Source: Sulfidibacterium sp964473895 (GTDB taxonomy: Bacteria > Bacteroidota > Bacteroidia > Bacteroidales > F082). Taken from it: 29,248 nucleotides of DNA. The position numbers were made by a program, and so were the translations under genes. Positions 7,521 through 14,876 of this stretch are shown here, one piece after another. Below the pieces are notes generated by a model. It did not search any database, was not told the origin of the DNA, and saw nothing but the letters and a program-made list of their open reading frames with translations. The DNA lies in contig CAYYRE010000016.1 of the NCBI GenBank assembly GCA_964473895.1, positions 1-29,248 on the forward strand, in the 5' to 3' direction. Position 1 is the stretch's first letter, and each line of letters begins with the position of its first letter.

Positions 7521-9536
7521 ATGTGTGGACTTTTACAAAACCGGTGGTGTTTGGTTTTCTTTTTCCTCTTCATGTGTCAAACTGGCCTTAAGGCCCAAAA
7601 TGACACGGTGAATTTGAAAGAAATCCGTGTTTCTTCGGTTGCCAATCCGGTCAGTATGAAAAATATCCCGCGGCGGGTTCAGGTGGTTTTACACAATCAA
7701 ATCCTGAATCTGCCGGCCAATAGCCTTTCAGATATTTTAGAGCAGGGAGCCGGAATCGATATCAGGCAAAGGGGCGTTTTTGGTATGCAAGCCGATTTGA
7801 ACCTGAACGGCGGCTCGTTTGACCAGACCCTTTTGCTGATAAACGGTATCCCGGTGAATGATCCCCAAACCGGGCATCATAATCTGGACCAAGTTATCCC
7901 GTTGAATGACATTGCCAGGGTGGAAATTGTCCGTGGTGCCTCCTCCCGTTGGTTTGGCCCCAATGCTTTTTCGGGGGCGATTAACATTATTACAAATAAA
8001 AGTCTGCCTCCTTCACTTTCCATTGATGCACAAACCGGACAGTACGGATTGCTGACCGGTTCCTTTTCGGCAAATTATAAAACAGGAAGGGTGCACCAGC
8101 AAACCGCTGTAAGCGGAGGCCGGTCGGACGGTTACCGGGTCAATACCGATTTCCAGAATGTTGGTTTTTCGCACCGTTCGTTTTTTACTTTGGGACATAC
8201 CGAAATAAACCTGCAAATGGGTTATCTGGCCAAAGCATTTGGAGCCAACAGTTTTTATACGGCAAAATATCCTGATCAGTTTGAAAAGATAAAAGTAATG
8301 TCGGCCGGGGTGGGAATGCACGGAGGCGGCCGTTTGCGCTTGCGCGGAAACCTTCATTGGCGGCGATTGTACGATCGTTTTGAACTTTTCAGGGAAGGAA
8401 ACGGATGGTACCAAAAGCAAGGCGACTGGTACGTGCGGGGTGCTGACAGTGCCGGGTTCCGGACACCTGAAGGTTTATTCCCTTACCGGGGACCCAATTT
8501 CCACCGTACCGATTTGTCAGGGGCTCAGTTAAGTGCTACCCTGCCTTGGGCTGCCGGAAAGACAACTGCTGGCATTTCCTGGCAGTATGATAAGATAGTA
8601 AGTAATGTTTTGGGCGTTCCCATGGGCGATACCCTGTTTTCTTCCATCGACAAAGGGGCCTGGTATGATCATGAAAAAAGCCGGAACGGGTACAACTTTT
8701 ATCTTAACCATCTTTATCAGAAAACAAATGTATCGCTTTCTGCCGGAATCAATTTGTTTTACAGTTCCGATTACGGCTTGTTGCTTTCGCCGGGTTTAGA
8801 TGTCTCGTGGTTTGTTACCGGAAATCTGAAAACCTACTTTTCGGTAAACCGTGCCGTTCGTTTGCCCACCTTTACCGATCTTTATTATCAAGGTCCCGAC
8901 CATATCAGTAATCCTTTGCTGAAACCCGAAAAAGTTTACGGTTTCTCTGCCGGTATGCAATATTTCCGGAATAAGGTTTCTCTTTCCTTTTCTATATCCT
9001 ATCGTATGGGGTATGATATGATCGATTGGGTGAAAAGGGATGCCGGAGCCAAATGGGAAAGTCTGAACCTGACACGCATGAATACATTGGGCGGTGGCTT
9101 TTCGTTCCATTATCAGCCCGGAAAAAGGGATGGACACTTTGTGCAACATCTCCGGGTCAGCTATCGTTATCTTTATTCGGCAAAAAATTCGTCAGGGTAT
9201 GTATCGCTCTATGCACTGGATTACCTGAGGCACCATTTTTCCATTTATTTGGAACACCTTATTGCCGGAAATTTTTCTGCCGGATGGACTTTTTCCGTTG
9301 AAAAACGCAACGGTTTTTATTTTGATTATGACCGGCAAACCCGGCAAAATTATCCCGTCGTTTTTCTGTTAAATGCCAGGATAAAATACCGTTTCCATTC
9401 TCTTATCTTTTATGTGCAAGCCAACAATCTGTTCAACCAAAGGTACCGGGATATCGGTAGTGTAGTTATGCCGGGTATTTGGGTTACCGGAGGATTACAT
9501 TACCGTATTCCTTTAAAAAAAAGTTCAGGGAGTTAA
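7521..9536 (+). CDS. TonB-dependent outer-membrane receptor (BtuB/FepA-like)
   Basis: This 671-aa receptor imports a scarce ligand across the outer membrane using TonB energy. A signal peptide ends near LKA-Q (about residue 25). A possible TonB-box region (VNLKEIRVSS) follows. The plug domain (about residues 40-160) carries LLLINGIPVNDPQTG and VEIVRGASSRWFG...GAINIIT. The remainder is a 22-strand-type barrel ending in the usual NLFNQRYRDIG / GLHYRI segment. It lacks the N-terminal carboxypeptidase-like domain of SusC and has no SusD partner, so it belongs to the cobalamin/siderophore-type group rather than the glycan group. The ligand cannot be read from the sequence, and no metal-uptake genes are adjacent. 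It converges with the amylase gene, 59 bases away. Confidence 0.9.
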   Translation: MCGLLQNRWCLVFFFLFMCQTGLKAQNDTVNLKEIRVSSVANPVSMKNIPRRVQVVLHNQILNLPANSLSDILEQGAGIDIRQRGVFGMQADLNLNGGSFDQTLLLINGIPVNDPQTGHHNLDQVIPLNDIARVEIVRGASSRWFGPNAFSGAINIITNKSLPPSLSIDAQTGQYGLLTGSFSANYKTGRVHQQTAVSGGRSDGYRVNTDFQNVGFSHRSFFTLGHTEINLQMGYLAKAFGANSFYTAKYPDQFEKIKVMSAGVGMHGGGRLRLRGNLHWRRLYDRFELFREGNGWYQKQGDWYVRGADSAGFRTPEGLFPYRGPNFHRTDLSGAQLSATLPWAAGKTTAGISWQYDKIVSNVLGVPMGDTLFSSIDKGAWYDHEKSRNGYNFYLNHLYQKTNVSLSAGINLFYSSDYGLLLSPGLDVSWFVTGNLKTYFSVNRAVRLPTFTDLYYQGPDHISNPLLKPEKVYGFSAGMQYFRNKVSLSFSISYRMGYDMIDWVKRDAGAKWESLNLTRMNTLGGGFSFHYQPGKRDGHFVQHLRVSYRYLYSAKNSSGYVSLYALDYLRHHFSIYLEHLIAGNFSAGWTFSVEKRNGFYFDYDRQTRQNYPVVFLLNARIKYRFHSLIFYVQANNLFNQRYRDIGSVVMPGIWVTGGLHYRIPLKKSSGS

Positions 9537-9595
9537 AACCCTATACCGCAACCTGTTTTTTCCTGGCATCGTTTGACAGAAAAAAAGAATGGCCA

Positions 9596-12388
9596 TTATT
9601 TCACCATGAGTTTCTTTACAAATTCCCGGTTGCCTGTTTCTATTACCACGAAATAGATTCCGGGGTTTAAACCGGAAAGATGGAAATGGAAAGCATTGGA
9701 TCCTTTTCGAAAGGCTCCTTTGTAAAGCATTTGGAGTTTTCGTCCTGTAATATCGAACAATGAGATATTGCCCGTTGCCGGAGTTTCTGCATTCCATTTC
9801 AAAAGAATATCAGAGGAAGCCGGGTTGGGTGAAAGGATAAAATCACCGGCGGAAGCCGTTTTTTCGTTTTGGGGTATTCCGAGAATAAAATCGGGACGTT
9901 TCAGTCGTTTGGTGGTGTACAGCCTGTATTCTCCCGGCGCAAGGGTTAATTTGGCTTGTGTATCGGAAACCTGAATGGAATCCCCGGTAAAAAATTCGTA
10001 CCACCATCCCGTTTTCTGGAAATAAGGGGTTACGTTTTGTTGGGTAACGTTAAAGTTGCCGAGTATGGTAACGTCCATATCCGCACTGTTGAGTTGAATC
10101 CGTTTGGTAGCACCACCCACATCCAATGTAAAGTCATTGGTACGGAAAACCGGCTCGGTTTCTTTTAAATGAATCAAAGCAGACCATACACCGTACAAAT
10201 GTTTTCTGTCGGGGTTTTGATAGTAATCCCAACGGATGGGTTTTTCCCCTGTACGCCCGTTAAAATCAATGGAGTAATCGTAACCCAGTTCGCCGAATTG
10301 CCATATCATTTTTGGGCCGGGGATGGTAAAAAAGAAAGCGCCGGCAGCTTCCATTCGTTTTAAACCCGTGGGAATATCTTTTACGTTGTAATTACCGGCT
10401 GCATTTCCGTATTGTTCGTTTTTATACATCAACCGTTCCTCATCGTGGCTTTCCATATAGCCCATGACCCCGGCCGGGTTGGTAAAGCCTCTGGCTTTAT
10501 AGGAAATCCATGAAAAGTCGGAGCCACTGGTATAGCCCATGGTGGCCTGGTTGTAATTGTAGTTACTGTTTCCCCAAACCATCATCCCAGCGCTGGTCAA
10601 TACTTTTTCTTCGCTGTTTTCGGTAAAGTGTTCCAGGATGACATAAGCATTAGATTTATATTTCCAAATGGCGGAGGCCATCCGTTTCAGGATGTTAATG
10701 CGTGACTGGTCGTAGGCCCAACCATCACCGGGTTTATTGGTGAAACCTTTGGTAAAATCAAAACGGTAGCCATCCACTTTATACTGTGAGATCCAATAAT
10801 GGTTCACACTGTCCACAAAACGATGGGTTGCAGGACTTTCGTGGTTAAAGTCGCTGCCCCAGTTGTAGGTGGGGTTGGGCGAAGTTTGGTTAAACCATGG
10901 ATTATCGGCCGCCGGTTGGTTTTTGGCAGCATTCCAATACATCATAACCAGCGGGCAGGTATTATAAGCATGGTTTAATACCATGTCCATAATGACGGCG
11001 ATTCCGTTGGCGTGGCACGAATCCACAAAAGCTTTAAAGGTATTCTTTGGCCCGTAATATTTATCGGGAGCAAAGTAATAATTGGGATTATACCCCCAAC
11101 TGAGGTTTCCTTCGAATTCGCTCACAGGCATTAACTCGATGGCATTGATGCCGAGGCGTTTCAGATACCCCAGGGTATCAATAATGTCGTCAAAGGTATG
11201 GCCTTTTGTAAAATCGCGTACCAGCAACTCGTAAACAACCAGGTTTTGTGGGGCGGGAGGGGTAAATTGGGTGGTTTTCCAGGTATAAGGCGTTTGTGCC
11301 GTTTGTAATACGGTGGCTATTCCGGTGGTTTTCCCTTTGGGATACTGAATCAGGTTGGGGTAAGTTTTTGGTGAAATGTACTGGTCATTCCAGGGGTCAC
11401 TGACTTTATCGGCATAAGGATCACCAATGCGGATACTCCCATCGATGAGGTACTGAAAAATATATTCTTTTTTAGGGATCAGATGGGTTATTTCCACCCA
11501 AAAGCGGTTGCTGTCGGGCGTCATCTTCATAGCCCACGGGTCGCCGACGTCCCAGTTGCTGAAATCACCAATGGCGAAGATGTGTTTTTTATGGGGGGCA
11601 AACAGACACAATACAACGGTAGAATCGTTTATGTAGTTAATGCCATCCCGGACACCGGCAGGCAAATCGGCAATTTGTACCGGACGGTTTACGTAAAAAT
11701 ATACCGAATCGTATGCCGTAACGCCTCCTTTTTTGGCTTTGGCAACGATCCACTGTTTACCATATTGTTGTGCGATGATGGTATCTGCAAAGGAGGACGT
11801 TGTATCGGCAAATAACAGCTTGTCGTTGAGAAACAAAAAGGTCGAATCGGCATCGGTACTGTTGCCTTTTACCAGGATGGTATCGCCGATATCAACGATA
11901 TCCGGTCTTTGGGAAGGCAGTGTGATCTGGACTTTTGTCCCCGCTTCATAAACATCGTAAAAAATATCACTACCATCGGCGTTTCGTCCTGTTTTGGAAC
12001 CATCGGCCGATCGGAACACAAAAGCCATTTTCAGGATTTTTTCATTGGTAGGAACGCCATAGTAGGCCCTTATGGAAGGTTTTATTTTTAACTGCCACAA
12101 ATCATTTCCCAGGGGGGTCATTTTGCAGGCGGGAATGTTTTGATCCCAGGCTGCTTTTACATATTTCCAATCCGAACCGGAAGTGCTTTTGTCCGTGATA
12201 ACCCCCGTATGGGCGTACACTTCTCCGGTAAATCCTTTTAATCCGGCATTACCTTGTGCGGCATTAAAAGTTATTGTAACCGAATCGGCTGCCGTGGGAA
12301 AGGCCGGTTGAGCAGTTACAACCTGTGCATCGATCTCCAATATTCCGAATAGGAGAAATAAAAGGCTTAAAGTAATTTTCTTTATCAT
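9596..12388 (-). CDS. T9SS-secreted multimodular GH13 alpha-amylase
   Basis: A 930-aa endo-acting alpha-glucan hydrolase (GH13), probably exported to the cell surface or medium. Modules in order: signal peptide (1 to about 21, ending IDAQ); about 210 residues of beta-rich N-terminal region; a CBM48/E-set-like module (about 235-340, with FAPHKKHIFAIGDFSNW); the GH13 barrel (about 380-790); and a T9SS C-terminal sorting domain (850-930, SPNP...GIYFVVI...KKLMVK). The catalytic triad is Asp544 (GYRFDF), Glu586 (VILEHF) and Asp649 (ESHDEE); region I is MDMVLNH. The start is MIKK at 12388; the longer frame to 12418 approaches the -7 box. It is the last gene of the sus block and seems to replace the surface lipoprotein amylase SusG. 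Alpha-amylase versus neopullulanase or branching activity is not settled. Confidence 0.93.
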   Translation of the reverse strand: MIKKITLSLLFLLFGILEIDAQVVTAQPAFPTAADSVTITFNAAQGNAGLKGFTGEVYAHTGVITDKSTSGSDWKYVKAAWDQNIPACKMTPLGNDLWQLKIKPSIRAYYGVPTNEKILKMAFVFRSADGSKTGRNADGSDIFYDVYEAGTKVQITLPSQRPDIVDIGDTILVKGNSTDADSTFLFLNDKLLFADTTSSFADTIIAQQYGKQWIVAKAKKGGVTAYDSVYFYVNRPVQIADLPAGVRDGINYINDSTVVLCLFAPHKKHIFAIGDFSNWDVGDPWAMKMTPDSNRFWVEITHLIPKKEYIFQYLIDGSIRIGDPYADKVSDPWNDQYISPKTYPNLIQYPKGKTTGIATVLQTAQTPYTWKTTQFTPPAPQNLVVYELLVRDFTKGHTFDDIIDTLGYLKRLGINAIELMPVSEFEGNLSWGYNPNYYFAPDKYYGPKNTFKAFVDSCHANGIAVIMDMVLNHAYNTCPLVMMYWNAAKNQPAADNPWFNQTSPNPTYNWGSDFNHESPATHRFVDSVNHYWISQYKVDGYRFDFTKGFTNKPGDGWAYDQSRINILKRMASAIWKYKSNAYVILEHFTENSEEKVLTSAGMMVWGNSNYNYNQATMGYTSGSDFSWISYKARGFTNPAGVMGYMESHDEERLMYKNEQYGNAAGNYNVKDIPTGLKRMEAAGAFFFTIPGPKMIWQFGELGYDYSIDFNGRTGEKPIRWDYYQNPDRKHLYGVWSALIHLKETEPVFRTNDFTLDVGGATKRIQLNSADMDVTILGNFNVTQQNVTPYFQKTGWWYEFFTGDSIQVSDTQAKLTLAPGEYRLYTTKRLKRPDFILGIPQNEKTASAGDFILSPNPASSDILLKWNAETPATGNISLFDITGRKLQMLYKGAFRKGSNAFHFHLSGLNPGIYFVVIETGNREFVKKLMVK

Positions 12389-12420
12389 GGGATTTGTTTT
12401 ATGCGTTAAATTGTACACAG

Positions 12421-12428
12421 CAAAGGTA
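12421..12428 (-). promoter_or_regulatory. -7 box (TACCTTTG) of the secreted amylase
   Basis: An exact TAnnTTTG match on the minus strand, 32 bases upstream of the ATG. A degenerate palindrome TTACCGGAA (12441-12449) lies 13-21 bases upstream of it, near the -33 position. The amylase therefore appears to have its own promoter rather than depending on the upstream gene, which ends in a strong terminator. Confidence 0.6.
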
Positions 12429-12592
12429 ATTCATAAAAGGTTACCGGAATGTTAATAAGAGATGGAGTATAAAGGAATGCTTGTTTTTTTTAAAAGAGGC
12501 TTTGCTTTTATGCCGTGCAATCGTTTGTGGTGGTTTATAGCTCATGGGTTGTTTTGTACCTGCCTGCTGCTTTTTGGGATGGGTAGGGAAAC

Positions 12593-12628
12593 AAAAAAAG
12601 CCGGTAAAATATTTTACCGGCTTTTTTT
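12593..12628 (-). terminator. strong bidirectional terminator after the binding-protein gene
   Basis: A nearly continuous inverted repeat: an A-run plus GCCGGTAAAA pairs with TTTTACCGGC plus a T-run, with a 1-2 base centre. It lies 16 bases past the stop at 12644. On the minus strand it isolates the amylase gene from upstream transcription. Confidence 0.9.
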
Positions 12629-12643
12629 ATCAAATTAAAAAGG

Positions 12644-13615
12644 TTACTTTTTAATGAATTTCATGGATTTCAATACGCCGTGGTTTCCGAAAGCCGAAAT
12701 GACATAAATTCCGTTGTTCAGGTTTCCGGTTTGAATGGTGAGTTTTTTACCGGTAACATTACGGATAACACGTACCCTTTGTCCTACAACGTTGTAAATC
12801 TCAATCCTGTTGGCATTTTCAATGTTATCAATGGTCAGTACGCTATGAACCGGATTGGGATAAATGTTAAACTGTGGTTGTGCAGCCTGATTGATTTGAA
12901 CACCGGTAAAACCGAGTTCTCCCCAAACAGTATTTAAAGTATCCGGACCCATGAGGGAATCCATTCGGTTGGGGTCACCTCCCCATTCGCCATTATCCCA
13001 ACTGGCGGTACTGTCGAAAACAAGGAAGTTTTTATACTGGATTTGTCCCTTGTACAGCATTAAGGTAATGCTGTATTGTGTGGTGTCATTGTTGGGGGTT
13101 AATTTGAGCGGTGCAAAAGAACCGGGTTGAGCCCAGGCTTTACCGTTATGGAAGTCACCGGCAAGAAAGACACTGGCGTTGTTCTTTTCAATACTGTCTT
13201 TGATGGCAGTAACATCTACATTAAAGGTTACCGGGAAAGGAGTATCGGCCCATGTATCGTTTAATGTAACATCACCCATTACAAAAGCCTTGCGATTGGG
13301 GTCGCCGGGCCATTCACCCTGGTTCCAGTCGGGACCGTTGTTGACAATGAAATATTTGTACTGAATCACGCCATCGGCAACACCGTGTACAGTCAGGCTG
13401 TAAACTGTGGAGTCACTGTTTGGCATCAACATCAAAGAATCCACCGAACCGGGTTGGGCCCATCCGGCAAAATCACCGGCAACAAAAACGGAATCCGCTT
13501 GGGGATTAAACGTGGTGTCGGCGCTCATATCCACCGTAAAGGTAACGGCGCCCGTTTGTGCAAACAATCCTGCCATCAAAAAGAAGGCAAAGACACTAAG
13601 TAAAATTTTCTTCAT
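12644..13615 (-). CDS. T9SS-sorted protein with two starch-binding-like modules
   Basis: This 323-aa exported protein has no catalytic domain. The signal peptide covers about residues 1-20 (LFAQ). Two similar modules of about 105 residues follow. Each starts VTF-x-VD, then has VF(V/L)AGDF, WAQPGS, a D/N-T-x-YS strand, IQYK, and a W-rich tail (EWPGDPNR / EWGGDPNR) ending near a TW or VW. This pattern resembles the beta-sandwich starch-binding folds (CBM20/CBM48-like, SusE/SusF modules). Residues 249-323 are a T9SS type-A sorting domain (FNIYPNP...NGIYVI...KFIKK). By position after susE it could serve as a SusF counterpart, but exported by T9SS instead of as a lipoprotein. Binding is inferred, not shown. 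The promoter at 13672-13679 and the terminator at 12593-12628 make it a separate unit. Confidence 0.85.
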   Translation of the reverse strand: MKKILLSVFAFFLMAGLFAQTGAVTFTVDMSADTTFNPQADSVFVAGDFAGWAQPGSVDSLMLMPNSDSTVYSLTVHGVADGVIQYKYFIVNNGPDWNQGEWPGDPNRKAFVMGDVTLNDTWADTPFPVTFNVDVTAIKDSIEKNNASVFLAGDFHNGKAWAQPGSFAPLKLTPNNDTTQYSITLMLYKGQIQYKNFLVFDSTASWDNGEWGGDPNRMDSLMGPDTLNTVWGELGFTGVQINQAAQPQFNIYPNPVHSVLTIDNIENANRIEIYNVVGQRVRVIRNVTGKKLTIQTGNLNNGIYVISAFGNHGVLKSMKFIKK

Positions 13616-13654
13616 AACATTTAAATTTTAGATGAACAATAATAATTATTTAAT

Positions 13655-13663
13655 TTTCGAAAC
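13655..13663. promoter_or_regulatory. TTTCGAAA palindrome in the binding-protein leader
   Basis: A CG-centred palindrome (13655-13662, TTTCGAAA) sits just downstream of the -7 box at 13672-13679 in the minus-strand leader. Related 9-mers occur near susC and lacI. It is a candidate operator for the LacI-family regulator of this window. Confidence 0.35.
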
Positions 13664-13671
13664 TGTTTTCG

Positions 13672-13679
13672 CAAAGTTA
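13672..13679 (-). promoter_or_regulatory. -7 box (TAACTTTG) of the binding-protein gene
   Basis: An exact TAnnTTTG match on the minus strand, 57 bases upstream of the ATG. A TTG at 13700-13702 gives a 20-base gap, the canonical -33/-7 spacing. An 18-bp palindrome fills the spacer. Confidence 0.65.
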
Positions 13680-13682
13680 ATA

Positions 13683-13700
13683 GATTTCGTTAGCGAAATC
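13683..13700. promoter_or_regulatory. perfect palindrome between -33 and -7 (putative operator)
   Basis: GATTTCG, 4 bases, CGAAATC: 7-bp perfect arms lying exactly between the -33-like TTG and the -7 box. A protein bound here would cover the promoter spacer, so repression is the natural reading. The cognate regulator is unknown; the LacI protein encoded at 26687-27694 is one candidate. Confidence 0.5.
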
Positions 13701-13749
13701 AACAACTGATAATCTTTTAACAGAATTTTAACATTTTTTATCACCAAAA

Positions 13750-13789
13750 TTTTTTGCAGGCCGGATATTACCCTCCGGCCTGCAAAAAA
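13750..13789 (-). other. 15-bp hairpin directly after susE (3' end structure)
   Basis: Perfect 15-base arms (13750-13764 and 13775-13789) close a 10-base loop, starting 5 bases past the susE stop. On the minus strand the stem has T first and A last, followed by only TTTT. It therefore lacks the usual terminator polarity. It may act as a weak terminator or as an mRNA 3'-end stabiliser for the susCDE transcript. Confidence 0.65.
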
Positions 13790-13793
13790 AGCA

Positions 13794-14858
13794 TTAATTG
13801 TTTTTGATTAATTTATACCGGTACACGGTATGATCCAGATTCAGGATGACCGTATAGTTGCCGGCGGCAGTTACTTTGATGTTGCTGCCTCCTTCCTGGA
13901 GTTTACCATCATTGGCATTGCTGCCGTAATTCAGATCCCAGCTGCCGTTGGCACGGAACTTAATTTCACCGGCCGTCAGGTCGAGGGTTGCTTTCCATAC
14001 ATGGTCGGTCGCATCATAGGTCATGGGTGTGTCGGTATCCCATCCGCCGGGTGTAGCCGAACCAATCAGGCCCCATGTGGTTTTCAGATAGTGCCAGGTC
14101 AGGCCTTGCGTGTCCACATTGAATTTATAATAACCGCTTTCGGGGACTTCGAGGTTGTTGCTCAATCCGTTTTCAGTGGTTAATTTTCCGGGGCCTGCAC
14201 TGCCGTAATTTAGATGGTTCCAGTCGCGGGCACTCGTAAACTTAAACTGGATAGGGGTGGTGGCTGATTCCATGTAAATGTATCCTTCGTAGTTGCCATC
14301 GCTATTCAGCGAACCAATGGAGTCTGCCGTAGCCGGATTCCATCCCTGGTACGAACCCGGTACATAAAGTTGCGGGTAAACTATGGGGATATAGAAAGGC
14401 TGAACATTTACATTAACAACGGAAGAAAAAGCGGTATCTACATGGCTATTGATAATGGCAAACACCCGGAAAGAAACATCCAACGGGTTGGGGATTTCCG
14501 GGTCATCTTCGAGCAAGAGGATCTGATTGTTCAGGTCGTTAACACTGATGGACAAGCTGTCTTTGCTTTTAACATGTCCCACAGGCATGGCATTCTGAAA
14601 ATTATTGCCTTTTCTGTCCACTTGGACGTAATAATCTACAGCCACATTAAAGCCGTATTGGGCATCTGACCACGTAAAAACGATGGTGCTGTCTTTGTTT
14701 TCCTTGTTAAAGACCAATGAGCTGCCATCGGCCGGGCTTTTCAGCTCGGGGGCAGTAATATTGGCCGGGTTCAGGACAACTTCGGTCCCTGACTTTTCGC
14801 AGGAATAAAAACCGAGAAATGTTGCCAGTACGAGAATAAATATTGATATCTTTTTCAT
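13794..14858 (-). CDS. susE: SusE/SusF-type starch-binding outer-membrane lipoprotein
   Basis: A 354-aa surface lipoprotein that should bind alpha-glucan beside SusC/SusD. The signal peptide ends in a lipobox with Cys20 (GFYSC). About residues 25-160 are the SusE N-terminal Ig-like domain (TAPELKSPADGS). Two beta-sandwich modules follow: about 165-260 (LYVPGSYQGWNP ... ARDWNHLNYG) and 265-354 (WGLIGSATPGGWD ... WDLNYGSN). The aromatic residues spaced in each module are typical of starch-binding sites in this family. The start MKK at 14858 was preferred to the in-frame ATG three codons upstream because it gives a normal lipoprotein signal. It is 18 bases from the susD stop and clearly in the same operon. 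Confidence 0.92.
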   Translation of the reverse strand: MKKISIFILVLATFLGFYSCEKSGTEVVLNPANITAPELKSPADGSSLVFNKENKDSTIVFTWSDAQYGFNVAVDYYVQVDRKGNNFQNAMPVGHVKSKDSLSISVNDLNNQILLLEDDPEIPNPLDVSFRVFAIINSHVDTAFSSVVNVNVQPFYIPIVYPQLYVPGSYQGWNPATADSIGSLNSDGNYEGYIYMESATTPIQFKFTSARDWNHLNYGSAGPGKLTTENGLSNNLEVPESGYYKFNVDTQGLTWHYLKTTWGLIGSATPGGWDTDTPMTYDATDHVWKATLDLTAGEIKFRANGSWDLNYGSNANDGKLQEGGSNIKVTAAGNYTVILNLDHTVYRYKLIKNN

Positions 14859-14876
14859 TGGATACAATTTTAGAGG

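Noticed and set aside
12462..12638. Plus-strand open frame of 58 codons with a hydrophobic middle, possibly a small membrane protein
   Set aside because: It runs through the strong terminator hairpin at 12593-12628, whose symmetry explains its last codons, and has no promoter box. Coding through a terminator is unlikely.
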